From Amycolatopsis sp. 2-15 (GTDB taxonomy: Bacteria; Actinomycetota; Actinomycetes; Mycobacteriales; Pseudonocardiaceae), in contig NZ_CP127294.1 of the NCBI RefSeq assembly GCF_030285625.1, positions 7,844,001 to 7,908,000 on the forward strand: 64,000 nucleotides of DNA. Direction: 5' to 3'. This document shows, piece after piece, positions 51,679 through 60,665 of this stretch. The stretch's first letter is position 1, and each line of letters opens with the position of its first letter. The notes beneath the pieces are model-generated. The model was given only the letters and a program-made list of their open reading frames with translations, was not told where the DNA came from and did not search any database. A program made the position numbers and the translations under genes.

Positions 51679-52493
51679 GGCGCCAGCCCCGCTTCCGCGA
51701 GCAGCGCCGGCCGCACGCGGTCCGCGTAGTCCGCGCAGGACACGAACTCACCCGTGCCGGCGGCCAGGATGTGCTTGATCGTCTCCTCCAGCGCCCACAG
51801 CCGCGACGGGCGTCCGATCACCTGCGGGTGCATGGCCAGCATGAAGTGGGTGCCCTCCTCCTGCGAAATCCCGTCGTACTCGCGCGTCCACGACTCGGCG
51901 ACGGCCGAGGGCGCCGCCATCGTGCGGCCCGGCAACCGGTTGCTGTAGAGGAAGAACGGCGCGTCGTCGAGGACCCACGCGAAGGGCAGCTCGACGATCG
52001 AGGTGGTGCGTCCCTGGTCGGCCAGCAGGTGCGCGGTGTCGGCGTCGAAGAGGTTCGACGAGAACGTCATCCCGAACTGTTCCAGGTACCGCACCGAATC
52101 CGCGGTCAGCTCGCCCGCCGGCGAGCGCCAGCCGCGCGGCTCGCGCCCGGTCGCCTTCACGATCGCGTCCCAGCCCTTGTGGAACTCCTCAAGCTCGGCC
52201 TCGGGTCCCAGCTTGTCCGACCATTCGTGGGTGTAACTGTGGTGCTCGATCACGATCCCGGCTTCGAGGATGGCCTCGATCTGCGCCGGGTACCGTTCGA
52301 CCACGAGGCCCGGCACGAAAAACGTCGCCGCGAGCTCGTACCGCTTGAGCAGCGCCAGGATCCGCGCCAGCCCGACCTTCGGCCCGTAGTGGCCCTGCGA
52401 CAGCCAGACCGGCTTCCGGTCACCGGCCGGGTCGCGTGCGGTCCACAGCAGCTCGGCGTCGAGGTCGAAGGTCAGCAGAACGGGAGTGGGCAT
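51675..52493 (-). CDS. CE4 polysaccharide-deacetylase-like hydrolase (PuuE/HpPgdA type), second copy
   Basis: 272 residues from ATG 52493. LLTFDLDAELLWTARDPAGD, FFVPGLVVERYP, VIEHHSYTHEWSDKLG and GWRSPAGELTADSV mirror the motifs of the enzyme at 43179-44012, and both end in MHPQVIGR-type or LHPQVVGR sequences. Cytosolic, without a signal peptide. It sits next to an amidase; imide or cyclic-amide hydrolysis is my inference. Confidence 0.83.
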   Translation of the reverse strand: MPTPVLLTFDLDAELLWTARDPAGDRKPVWLSQGHYGPKVGLARILALLKRYELAATFFVPGLVVERYPAQIEAILEAGIVIEHHSYTHEWSDKLGPEAELEEFHKGWDAIVKATGREPRGWRSPAGELTADSVRYLEQFGMTFSSNLFDADTAHLLADQGRTTSIVELPFAWVLDDAPFFLYSNRLPGRTMAAPSAVAESWTREYDGISQEEGTHFMLAMHPQVIGRPSRLWALEETIKHILAAGTGEFVSCADYADRVRPALLAEAGLAP

Positions 52494-52504
52494 CGGCGGC
52501 GCTC

Positions 52505-53914
52505 CTAACGCGACGGGGACAGGGCGGGCACGAGCGGCAGGCGGAACACGCGGTCCTGGAACGTCGCGGCGTAGGACATCAGCACGTCCTCCGAGCCGGG
52601 CCGCCCGATCAGCTGCAGCCCGACGGGCATCGACCGGACGGTGCCGCACGGCACCGTCACCGCCGGGAAACCGGTGTAGTTGAGCAGGAACGTGAAGGCC
52701 ACGAACCCGCGTCGCGCGTCTTCCGGCAGTTCGAGATCACCGTCGGGGATCCGGGGCGCGGTGAACGGCACGGTCGGCGTGGCCACCACGTCCACGCCCT
52801 CGAGCAGGCGTTCCAGATGTTCCACGGCCTTCAGCTGGGTCTCGACCGCGGCCGAGTACGCGGCGCCGGTGACGGCCGAGCCGCGCGCGAACTGGTGCCG
52901 GCCGTAGTCGGTCAGCAGCGCGTTGGCCTTCTCGTCGCGGAAGATCTCCTCGCCGCCGGTGGAGAACCGGTCGGCCTGCATCATGTCGTAGAACGCCTCG
53001 CTGAACCGCGGCGAGTCCAGGCTGGGCACCGATTCGTCGAGCCGGCCACCGCCTTCGCGGGCGAACCCGGCGGCGGCTTCGTAAGCCGTGGCCACGACTT
53101 CGCCGTCCGCGCCGGGTACGCCGCTGTCGCCGATCCACCGCACGCGCGGCGTCACCGGAATCCCGGCCGGCTGCCGGATCCCGGTCGGCAGCAGGCCGCG
53201 GCTGAGCCCGTCGCCGGCGTACGGTCCGGCCATCACCTGGTACAGCACATGCGCGTCTCGTGCGTCGAGTGTGATCGGACCACCGGCGGAGAACCGGCGC
53301 GTGCCGATGCGGCCGCCGGTTCGGGGCAGCGCACCACGCGAGGGCAGCAGGCCGACGCAGCCGCACAACGCGGCGGGCACGCGGATCGAGCCGCCGCCGT
53401 CGCTGCCCACCGCGATCGTGGTCAGCCCGGCCGCGATCGACGCCGCCGCGCCCCCGCTCGACCCGCCCGTGGTGCAGGCGGGGTCCCACGGGTTGCGCGT
53501 TTCGGGCTGCAGGTCGTTGACCGTGCGGATGTAGATCGCGAACTCGGGGGTGTTGGTCTTCCCGACGAGGATCCCGCCGGCCCGGCGGATCCGGTGCACC
53601 AGTTCGGCGTCGCGGTCGGGCACGTGGTGGTCGTAGACGCGCGAACCGTAGGTCGTGCGCACGCCGCGGGTGTCGAACACGTCCTTGACGGAGAACGGCA
53701 CGCCCCACAGCGGCCCGGGTTCCTCGCCGGCGGCGCGGCGGCGGTCCAGCTCGCGGACCTGTTCGCGCGCGTGCTCTTCGTCGACGGTGAGGAACGCGTG
53801 CAGCGACGCGTCGGTCTTCCCGATGCCGGCCAGTGTCTCGTCGAGGACCTCACCGGCGGAGAGCACCCCGTCGACGACGGCGTTGCGGAGCTCGAGCGCT
53901 CGTTCGGGAATCAT
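52505..53914 (-). CDS. Amidase-signature-family hydrolase
   Basis: 469 residues from ATG 53914 (ATGA overlap with the SDR stop). The Ser-cisSer-Lys triad is visible: Lys77 in FSVKDVF, Ser152 in TTGGSSGGAAA and Ser176 in SDGGGSIRVP. It hydrolyses a linear amide. Combined with the CE4-like enzyme this suggests ring opening followed by half-amide cleavage. Glutamyl-tRNA amidotransferase function is unlikely, as no GatB or GatC gene is nearby. Confidence 0.9.
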   Translation of the reverse strand: MIPERALELRNAVVDGVLSAGEVLDETLAGIGKTDASLHAFLTVDEEHAREQVRELDRRRAAGEEPGPLWGVPFSVKDVFDTRGVRTTYGSRVYDHHVPDRDAELVHRIRRAGGILVGKTNTPEFAIYIRTVNDLQPETRNPWDPACTTGGSSGGAAASIAAGLTTIAVGSDGGGSIRVPAALCGCVGLLPSRGALPRTGGRIGTRRFSAGGPITLDARDAHVLYQVMAGPYAGDGLSRGLLPTGIRQPAGIPVTPRVRWIGDSGVPGADGEVVATAYEAAAGFAREGGGRLDESVPSLDSPRFSEAFYDMMQADRFSTGGEEIFRDEKANALLTDYGRHQFARGSAVTGAAYSAAVETQLKAVEHLERLLEGVDVVATPTVPFTAPRIPDGDLELPEDARRGFVAFTFLLNYTGFPAVTVPCGTVRSMPVGLQLIGRPGSEDVLMSYAATFQDRVFRLPLVPALSPSR

Positions 53915-54681
53915 GACCATCCTCCCCAGATGGACCAGCCGCCGTCGACGGACAGCGTCTGGCCGGTGATGTAGGACGCGTCGCGCGAGAGCAGGAACCG
54001 CGCGGCGGTGGCGATTTCGCGGGGCTCGCCGAGCCGGCCCAGTGGGGTGCGCTGCAGCACCTGGCCCTCGTCGAGCAGCCCGCGGGTGAAGTTGGTGCGT
54101 ACCAAGGGAGTCAGGATGGTGCCGGGAGCGATCGCGTTCACGCGCACGCCGTCGGGCGCCCACTCGGCGGCCAGCTGTCGGGTCAGGCCTTCGAGCGCGG
54201 CCTTGGTGGCGCCGTAACCCGCGCGGCCGGTCAGCGCCCGGCCGGCGGCGAGGCTCGACATCGTCACCACGGCGCCGCGCGCGGCCACGAGGTGCGGCCG
54301 CGCCGCCCGCAGCAGCCGCGTCGCGCCGAGCAGGTGCGTTTCGAGCAGCGTGGCCCAGTCGTCGTCACCGAGCTCGGCGAACGTTTTGGTGAGCCCGGTC
54401 CCGGCGTTGCTGACCACCCCGTCGAGGCGGCCGAACCGCTCGACGGCGGCGCGTACCAACGCTTGCGCCACCGCGGGTTCCCGCATGTCGCCCGCGACGG
54501 GCGCGGCGGCGGCGCCTTCGCCGCCGACCAGCTCGACCGTCTCGGCCAGCCCCGCGTCGGCTTCGAGGCCGTGGACGACAACGTCCCAGCCGCAGCGCGC
54601 CAGCTCGACCGCGCAGGCCCGGCCGATGCCCGACGACGACCCGGTCACCACCGCCACCGGCCGCGTGCCCTCAGCGCTCAT
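53911..54681 (-). CDS. SDR oxidoreductase
   Basis: 256 residues. AVVTGSSSGIGRACAVELAR, VVSNAGTGLTKTF, the Ser in VVTMSSLAAGR, YGATKAALEG (Tyr-x3-Lys) and ITGQTLSVDGGWSIWGGWS. FabG-like. It overlaps the permease stop by 11 bp and so is translationally coupled to the transporter. Confidence 0.88.
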   Translation of the reverse strand: MSAEGTRPVAVVTGSSSGIGRACAVELARCGWDVVVHGLEADAGLAETVELVGGEGAAAAPVAGDMREPAVAQALVRAAVERFGRLDGVVSNAGTGLTKTFAELGDDDWATLLETHLLGATRLLRAARPHLVAARGAVVTMSSLAAGRALTGRAGYGATKAALEGLTRQLAAEWAPDGVRVNAIAPGTILTPLVRTNFTRGLLDEGQVLQRTPLGRLGEPREIATAARFLLSRDASYITGQTLSVDGGWSIWGGWS

Positions 54682-55471
54682 CCTGGGTGCCCCCTCGCGT
54701 CACGAGCCCGACGAGCAGCGCGGAGACCAGCACGATCACGGTCGAGACCGCGGCGATCGTCGGATTGTTCGAGTACTGGACGTAGGTGAAGATCGTGATC
54801 GGCAGCGTGGTGAACCCGCTGCCGGTGAGGAACAGCGTGACCACCGCTTCGTCGAACGAGATGACGAACGCGAACACCGCGCCGCCGACGATCGCGCCGC
54901 GCAGCGACGGCAGCACGATCCGGCCGAACGTGCGCAGCGCGCCGGCTCCGAGCGAACGCGAAGCCTCCTCCAGCGCCGGATCGAGGCGCCGCAGCCCGGC
55001 CAGCACCGACCGCGTGACGAAGGGCGAGGCGATGATCACGTGCGCCAGCAGGCCGCCGGGAAAGGTCCCGAGCCAGCCCGACAACGACAGCGCGAACAGG
55101 ATGCCGAGCCCCAGCACCACCCCGGGCAGCAGGATCGGCGACAGCAGCACCTGTTCCAGTGCCCCGGTCACGGCGCCGGGGCGGCGCACGATCGCGTAGC
55201 TCGCGAGCACGCCCGCCACGACGCTGAGCACCGTGGTCGTGGCCGCGAGCTCCAGGCTGGTCCACAGCGCCTCGAGGAACTTGGGGTCGTCCGCGGCCGC
55301 CGCGAACCATTTGAGCGTGAAGCCCTGTGGCGGGAAGGTGAGGTACCCGGTCTCGGTGACCGACGAGCCGATCGCGACCGCCAGCGGCGCCAGGGCGAAG
55401 ACCACGATCACGGCGATCACCACGCCGAACAGGATCGTGCCCGCCCGCCGGCGCTCACCCGCGCGTCGCAC
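54671..55471 (-). CDS. PotC-like ABC transporter permease
   Basis: 266 residues from GTG 55471, overlapping the preceding permease gene by 17 bp. Six membrane segments. The EAA-type loop LRRLDPALEEASRSLGAGAL contacts the ATPase. Polyamine-type permease for the importer. Confidence 0.9.
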   Translation of the reverse strand: MRRAGERRRAGTILFGVVIAVIVVFALAPLAVAIGSSVTETGYLTFPPQGFTLKWFAAAADDPKFLEALWTSLELAATTTVLSVVAGVLASYAIVRRPGAVTGALEQVLLSPILLPGVVLGLGILFALSLSGWLGTFPGGLLAHVIIASPFVTRSVLAGLRRLDPALEEASRSLGAGALRTFGRIVLPSLRGAIVGGAVFAFVISFDEAVVTLFLTGSGFTTLPITIFTYVQYSNNPTIAAVSTVIVLVSALLVGLVTRGGTQDER

Positions 55472-56351
55472 GACGCACCGCCCAGGTCTGCAGGGACAGG
55501 ATCACGAAGGTGATCACCAGCAGCACGACACCCAATGCCGAAGCGAGTGGCCAGTCCTGCGCTGTCGTGGCCTGCTGGTAGATCACCGTGACGATCGTGG
55601 ACACCTTGCCGCCGCCCAGCATCTGCGGCGTGATGAGCGCGCTCATGCTCGTCACGAACGTCAGCGCCGACCCGGCGGCCAGGCCATCGAGCGACTGCGG
55701 GAACGTCACGCGCCGGAACACCTGCCCCGGCGGTGAACCCATGGCCGCGGCCGCTTCCTCCGTGCGGCGGTCCAGCGCCGACAACGCGGCGACGAGGCTG
55801 ATGACCATGAACGGGAAGTAGGTGTGCACGAGCCCGACCACGACGCCGGTCGGCGTGTTCAGCAGCTTCACCGACGACAGCCCGACGGCGTCGAGCGCGC
55901 GCTGCAGGAACCCGTCACTGCCGAGCAGCACCTGCCAGCCGAACGTCTTCACGACCACGCTGGTGAGCATCGGGATCGTCACCACGGCCATGAGCGGACC
56001 GCGCAGCCGCCGCGGGCCGCGCGTGATCGCCAGCGCGAGCGGATACCCGATCAGCGCGGAGATCACGGTGGTCGCGAGCGCGAGGCCGAGCGTGCGCAGG
56101 ATCAGGTTGCCGTACAGCGGCGTGGTGAAGATCGTGAGGAACTGCTCGAAGGTGAAACCCCACGTCTGCCCGCCGGCGGCGTCGAAGTGCTCGAACGAGA
56201 ACCGGACCACGAAGTAGAGCGGGACCGCGAACCCGACGGCGAAGATCACCAGCATCGGCAGCAGGAGCAGCAAGACCCGGCGGGACGGGGCTTTCCGGGC
56301 CTTTCCGGTGGCGCGCGGCGGCGTGGCCGGTCGGGTGAGCGTGGCCGTCAT
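55455..56351 (-). CDS. PotB-like ABC transporter permease
   Basis: 298 residues from ATG 56351 (ATGA overlap). A basic N-terminus is followed by six membrane segments, with the EAA loop RRTEEAAAAMGSPPGQVFRR before the last ones. It forms the channel with the PotC-like protein. Confidence 0.9.
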   Translation of the reverse strand: MTATLTRPATPPRATGKARKAPSRRVLLLLLPMLVIFAVGFAVPLYFVVRFSFEHFDAAGGQTWGFTFEQFLTIFTTPLYGNLILRTLGLALATTVISALIGYPLALAITRGPRRLRGPLMAVVTIPMLTSVVVKTFGWQVLLGSDGFLQRALDAVGLSSVKLLNTPTGVVVGLVHTYFPFMVISLVAALSALDRRTEEAAAAMGSPPGQVFRRVTFPQSLDGLAAGSALTFVTSMSALITPQMLGGGKVSTIVTVIYQQATTAQDWPLASALGVVLLVITFVILSLQTWAVRRATRG

Positions 56352-57478
56352 GCGCCGGCTCCGCGTGGAAGGAGCACGGCGTCGCGCGCGTCGACACGCA
56401 GCGAAACCTGTTGTCCCGCCTCGAACCGAGTGCTCGCCGTGCCGGTGACGAGGGCTTGGATCCTGGTTCCGGCGGCGTCGGCCTGCACGACGAGCGAGCT
56501 GCCGTAGAAGAAGCTCTCGGCGATCGTCGCGGCCAGTAGCCCGGGCCCGGCCGGGGCCGGCGGCTCGATCCGCACGTCCTCGGGACGCACGAGCACCACG
56601 ACGTCCGCGCCCGGAGCGGCTTCGTCGCCGGTGACCAGCACGCCCGCGGCCGTGGTGACCTCGGTCAGCTCGCCGGTCGCGGTCACGGTGCCGGACAGCA
56701 GGTTCGCGTCGCCGGCGAAGCCCGCCATGAACGCGTTGACCGGGCGCCGGTAGACCTCGCGCGGGGTGTCGAGCTGCTCGATCCGGCCTTCGCGCAACAC
56801 GGCCATCCGGTCGGCCATGCCGAAGGCCTCCTGCCGGTCGTGCGTGACCATGATCGTCGTGGTCCCGGTGCGCTGCTGCAGCCGCCGGATCTCCTCGCCC
56901 ACCTCGCGGCGCAGGTTGGCGTCGAGGTTCGACAGCGGCTCGTCGAGCAGCAGCAGCTCGGGGTCCATCGCCAGCGCCCGGGCCAGCGAGACGCGTTGCT
57001 GCTGCCCGCCGGACAGGCGCGCCGGGCGTTTGCCGGCGTGCCCGGCCAGCTGCACGAGCTCGACCAGCTCGGCCACGCGGGCCTTGATGGCGGCGCGGCC
57101 TTTCTTCTGCACTTTCAGCGGGTACGCGATGTTGTCCGCGACGGACAGGTGCGGGAAGAGCGCGTAGCTCTGGAAGACCAGGCCGATGTTGCGGCGGTGA
57201 ACCGGCACGCCGGCGAGGTCGCGCCCGTGCAGCAGCAGTTGTCCGGCGGCCGGCTCGGCGAACCCGGCGATGGTGCGGATCATCGTCGTCTTGCCCGACC
57301 CGCTGGGCCCGAGCAACGCGATCAGCTCGCCGCGGCGCACCGACAAGTCGATTTCGTGCAGCACGCGTGTGGCGCCGTAGTCGACCGTGACGCCGCGCAT
57401 GGCCAGCACGACGTCGGCTTCCGTCCGGGCGTCCGCCGCGGCCACGTCCGCGGCCCGGCTCCGAGTGGTGGCGGGCAT
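56348..57478 (-). CDS. PotA-like ABC transporter ATPase
   Basis: 376 residues from ATG 57478 (GGAGG five bases upstream); ATG 57508, also with a GGAAG, is an alternative. Walker A LLGPSGSGKTTM, Q-loop VFQSYALFPHL, signature RLSGGQQQRVSLARAL, Walker B LLLLDEPLSNLD, switch His in MVTHDRQEAFG and a C-terminal TOBE domain. First gene of the Pot/CE4/amidase operon, starting about 40 bp downstream of a FadR-type operator. Confidence 0.93.
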   Translation of the reverse strand: MPATTRSRAADVAAADARTEADVVLAMRGVTVDYGATRVLHEIDLSVRRGELIALLGPSGSGKTTMIRTIAGFAEPAAGQLLLHGRDLAGVPVHRRNIGLVFQSYALFPHLSVADNIAYPLKVQKKGRAAIKARVAELVELVQLAGHAGKRPARLSGGQQQRVSLARALAMDPELLLLDEPLSNLDANLRREVGEEIRRLQQRTGTTTIMVTHDRQEAFGMADRMAVLREGRIEQLDTPREVYRRPVNAFMAGFAGDANLLSGTVTATGELTEVTTAAGVLVTGDEAAPGADVVVLVRPEDVRIEPPAPAGPGLLAATIAESFFYGSSLVVQADAAGTRIQALVTGTASTRFEAGQQVSLRVDARDAVLLPRGAGA

Positions 57479-57516
57479 GCGCACCTCCGCTTCGTTGTGG
57501 AGTGCCATCCGAGCTT

Positions 57517-57545
57517 CCTAGCATCTGGTCAGACCAGATGCTAGG
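57517..57545. promoter_or_regulatory. Perfect 29-bp palindromic operator for the adjacent GntR/FadR regulator
   Basis: 13-bp perfect arms (beginning CCTAGCATCTGGT) around CAG. The core TGGTCAGACCA at 57526-57536 equals the FadR-subfamily consensus TGGTnnnACCA. It lies between the Pot operon and the divergent GntR gene, so it can control both. Confidence 0.85.
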
Positions 57546-57650
57546 TTGATGGGAGCCATCATTCATCGGCGCCCGGGCGGGGTCAAGACGTTCCCTCCGA
57601 CCGGCTCGCCCCCGTCGACCTCACGCGGGTGGGCACGAGAGGATTGCGGA

Positions 57651-58406
57651 ATGTTCACCCCCGTCACCAAGGGCCGGGCCTTCGAATCGGTCGTCGCCCA
57701 GATCGAGGCCGCCATCTACGGGGGCCAGTTCAAGGCCGGCGACTACCTGCCGTCGGAGCGCGCGCTGGTCGAGCAGTTCTCCGTCGGCCGGTCCACCGTG
57801 CGGGAAGCGCTGCGCATCCTGGAGAACATGGGGCTGATCAAGACCAGCCCCGGCAGCCACAAGGGACCCCGCGTCTCGGCGTCGATGACCGAGGGCATCT
57901 CGCGGATGCTCAACGGCGCGGTGAAGGTGGAGCAGATCTCGCTCGTCGACCTCGTGCAGTACCGCATGATGACCGGGTCCACGGCCAACTTCCTCGCCGC
58001 GCACCTGCGCACGCAGGAGCACCTGGACGAGATGGCCGAGGCGATCCGGCTCATGGCCGAGGTCGAGCCCGGCGACACCGAGGCGTTCGCGCGCGCCGAC
58101 GCCCAGTTCCACGCCGCGATCCGCAAGGCGGCGGGCAACGCGCTGATGGACATCATCAACGACGTGATCGAAGAGGCCATAGTGGACCTCGTTCGCGACA
58201 CTGTGGACTCTTCGACGGAGACGGACGAGGTGCGCGCCGAGTTCGTCCGCACGCACCAAGCGGTCTACGACGCGATCGAGCGCGGTGACGCCGAGACCGC
58301 TGCATCGATGTCGCGCCACAGTCTCGCGGCCGTGTACGGGCAGAGCCTGTCGGCCGAGGAACGGCGCCGACTGGAATTGCTCGACGCGTCGGTCCGCTCG
58401 GAGTAG
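57651..58406 (+). CDS. GntR-family regulator, FadR subgroup
   Basis: 251 residues from ATG 57651 (GAGAGGA upstream); an earlier in-frame ATG at 57546 would start at the edge of the operator and is less likely. The winged HTH covers residues about 10-75 (YLPSERALVEQFSVGRSTVR, EALRILENMGLI). The helical FCD effector domain follows, with metal-ligand His in the ADAQFHAAIRKAAGN segment. It probably represses the divergent transporter/amidase operon and itself through the palindrome at 57517. Confidence 0.92.
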   Translation: MFTPVTKGRAFESVVAQIEAAIYGGQFKAGDYLPSERALVEQFSVGRSTVREALRILENMGLIKTSPGSHKGPRVSASMTEGISRMLNGAVKVEQISLVDLVQYRMMTGSTANFLAAHLRTQEHLDEMAEAIRLMAEVEPGDTEAFARADAQFHAAIRKAAGNALMDIINDVIEEAIVDLVRDTVDSSTETDEVRAEFVRTHQAVYDAIERGDAETAASMSRHSLAAVYGQSLSAEERRRLELLDASVRSE

Positions 58407-58462
58407 GTCACCCCCGCCCCGCAGAAGTCCCCGTCAAAGCCTCAGTCGAAGAGGAGACGCGT

Positions 58463-59575
58463 ATGCGCAAGCACCACCTGGCCGTGATCGGCGGCGACGG
58501 CATCGGCCCGGACGTGACCGCCGCCGCTCTCACCGCCGTGCGCGCGGCGGCCGGGAAGTTCGGTTTCGCCGTGGACACCACGGAGTTCGACCTCGGCGCC
58601 GAGCACTTCCTGCGCACCGGTGTGGTCCTCGACGACCCGGCCGTTGAGAAGCTGCGCGAGCACGACGCGATCCTGCTCGGCGCGGTCGGCGACCCGCGCG
58701 TGGCGCCCGGCATCCTGGAACGCGGCCTGATCGTGGCGCTGCGCGTGGCGTTCCGCCAGTCGGTGAACGTCCGGCCGGTCCGGCTCTACCCCGGCGTGGA
58801 AAGCCCGGTGAAGGGCGTGACGCCGGAGAACTGCGACCTCGTGGTGCTGCGCGAGAACACCGAAGGCCTCTACGCCGGCGGCGGTTCGACGACCCATGCC
58901 GGGACGCCGCACGCCGTGGCGCTGCAGAACTCGGTGACCACGGTGGCGGCGACGACGGAGATCGTCGAGTTCGCGTTCCGCCTGGCCCAGCGGCGCCGGC
59001 GGCGCGTGACGTTGTGCCACAAGACGAACATCCTCGTGCACGCCGGGCAGCTGTGGCAGGACGTCGTCGACGAGGTCGCCACGCGCTATTCCGACGTGGA
59101 ACACGACTACGTGCACGCCGACGCGATGTGCCTGCACCTGCCGACGAACCCGGGCCGCTTCGACGTGGTGGTGACCGACAACCTCTTCGGCGACATCATC
59201 AGCGACCTCGGCGCCACCGTCCAAGGTGGACTCGGCGTGGCCGCGAGCGCCAACCACAACCCCACCGGCAGCGCGCCGAGCATGTTCGAGCCGGTGCATG
59301 GCTCCGCACCCGACATCGCCGGCCGCGGCTGGGCGAACCCGGCCGCGGCCGTGCTGTCGGCCGCGCTCTGCCTGGCCACCCTCGGCGAGCGCGACGCGGC
59401 GCTGGCACTGGAGGCCGCCGCCGCGTCCGTGCTCGCCGAGCTCCCCGCGCTGGCGGGCCCGGACATGGGTGCCACGACCGAAGAGCTCGGCCGCCGGATC
59501 GCCGACCGCGTCACGACGGTGGACCCGGTGGCGATCGGCGACCCGGCGCGGTCGTTGATCAGCGCGCTCGCCTGA
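58463..59575 (+). CDS. Isopropylmalate/isocitrate/tartrate dehydrogenase family enzyme
   Basis: 370 residues. HLAVIGGDGIGPDVT, LRENTEGLYAG, LCHKTNILVHAG (catalytic Lys), TDNLFGDIISDLGA (metal Asp) and GSAPDIAGRGWANPAA define the beta-decarboxylating dehydrogenase family. It oxidises a 2-hydroxy diacid with NAD. It lies 56 bp after the GntR gene in the same direction. A diacid released by the CE4/amidase pair could feed it, perhaps tartrate- or malate-like (inference). Confidence 0.9.
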   Translation: MRKHHLAVIGGDGIGPDVTAAALTAVRAAAGKFGFAVDTTEFDLGAEHFLRTGVVLDDPAVEKLREHDAILLGAVGDPRVAPGILERGLIVALRVAFRQSVNVRPVRLYPGVESPVKGVTPENCDLVVLRENTEGLYAGGGSTTHAGTPHAVALQNSVTTVAATTEIVEFAFRLAQRRRRRVTLCHKTNILVHAGQLWQDVVDEVATRYSDVEHDYVHADAMCLHLPTNPGRFDVVVTDNLFGDIISDLGATVQGGLGVAASANHNPTGSAPSMFEPVHGSAPDIAGRGWANPAAAVLSAALCLATLGERDAALALEAAAASVLAELPALAGPDMGATTEELGRRIADRVTTVDPVAIGDPARSLISALA

Positions 59576-59581
59576 GCGAGG

Positions 59582-60340
59582 TCAGTGGCCGGCGAGGATC
59601 TGGTCGATGCGGGCGAGCATCTCGGGGCTGTTGCCGGTGATGTTGCGGAACTCGTCGAGCTCCAGGGCCAGGCCCTCGTCCAGCGAAAGCTCCGCGCTCT
59701 GCACCAGCACGCGCTTCGCGGCGTAGACGGCGTTGGTCGGTAGCTCCACGAGCTTGCGGCACCACTCGACGGCGGCGTCGACGAAGCCCTCGTTCGGCAG
59801 GACCTCGTTGACCCAGCCGACGCGCAGCGCTTCGGCCGCGCCGAACAGGCGGCCACGCAGGAGGACGTCGGCGGCGAGGCCCGGGCCGATCAGGCGCAGC
59901 AGGCGCGGCGTGCCGCCCCCGCCGGTGGTGATGCCGACGTTGACCTCGGGGTTGCCGAGGTGCGAGCGCTCGGAGGCGACGCGCAGCTGGCACGCGATGG
60001 CCAGCTCGTTGCCCGCGCCCCAGGCCTGGCCGTCGATCGCCGCGACCACGGGCTGCGGCAGGTCGCGCACGAGGTCGGTCACGCGCCGCCACGCGGGCGG
60101 GCCGTCCTGGCCCTCGCCGCGGCCGAGGCGGGCGAGGTCTTCGAGGTCGCCGTGGGCGATGAAGTAACCGTCGACGCCGCCGGTGAGCATCACGACCTTC
60201 ACCTCGCCGGAGCGCTCGGCGAGCTCCTCCAGCCGGTCGCCGAGCTCCGCGATCGACGCGAAGTCGAGGTAGTTGCGGGGCGGGCGGGTGTAGGTCAGCA
60301 GGGCAACGCCGTCGCGGTCTTCCACGGTCCAGTTGGGCAT
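59582..60340 (-). CDS. Enoyl-CoA hydratase/isomerase family protein
   Basis: 252 residues. GYFIAHGDLEDLARL (oxyanion loop), VVAAIDGQAWGAGNELAIAC (first Glu present) and LGNPEVNVGITTGGGGTPRL (second Glu present as PEV). Both catalytic acids are kept, so hydratase activity is plausible. It is convergent with the isopropylmalate-dehydrogenase-like gene, with a 6-bp gap. Confidence 0.87.
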   Translation of the reverse strand: MPNWTVEDRDGVALLTYTRPPRNYLDFASIAELGDRLEELAERSGEVKVVMLTGGVDGYFIAHGDLEDLARLGRGEGQDGPPAWRRVTDLVRDLPQPVVAAIDGQAWGAGNELAIACQLRVASERSHLGNPEVNVGITTGGGGTPRLLRLIGPGLAADVLLRGRLFGAAEALRVGWVNEVLPNEGFVDAAVEWCRKLVELPTNAVYAAKRVLVQSAELSLDEGLALELDEFRNITGNSPEMLARIDQILAGH

Positions 60341-60665
60341 GAGCCGATCTTAAGGACGAACACCGGCGGCCCCGGGGCAAACGACCCGAAAGGACCCGGA
60401 AGCTGCCCTCGCGCGCCGCGCGAGCACCGTCCTGAGTGGACTCCCGCGCTCCCGGGGCGACCGGGGCTCCCCCGGCCTCCTTCGGGCTTCCTGCGTCCGC
60501 CCCCGTCAGTCGCCGGCGGCACTCGGAAGGCATTCGAGCCCGTCAGACAAAAACCAACCATCTTCGCAAATTTTCAGGTCACGACTTTCGTAGCTAACCC
60601 GCGCCCGGCGCTCTCTGGTCTGCTCAGGGACGAGATCCTGCAGGTCCGGCGAAGGGAGAGGGCGA
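60341..60665. other. Intergenic region with divergent promoters
   Basis: 325 bp between a minus-strand hydratase and the plus-strand protease. Part of it (about 60550-60600) is less GC-rich than its surroundings and probably carries the protease promoter. Short open frames here lack ribosome sites. No clear palindrome or RNA gene seen. Confidence 0.4.

Noticed and set aside
57546..57650. ATG 57546 as the start of the GntR regulator
   Set aside because: It would begin at the edge of the palindrome and add a Pro-rich non-homologous extension. ATG 57651 fits the family N-terminus.
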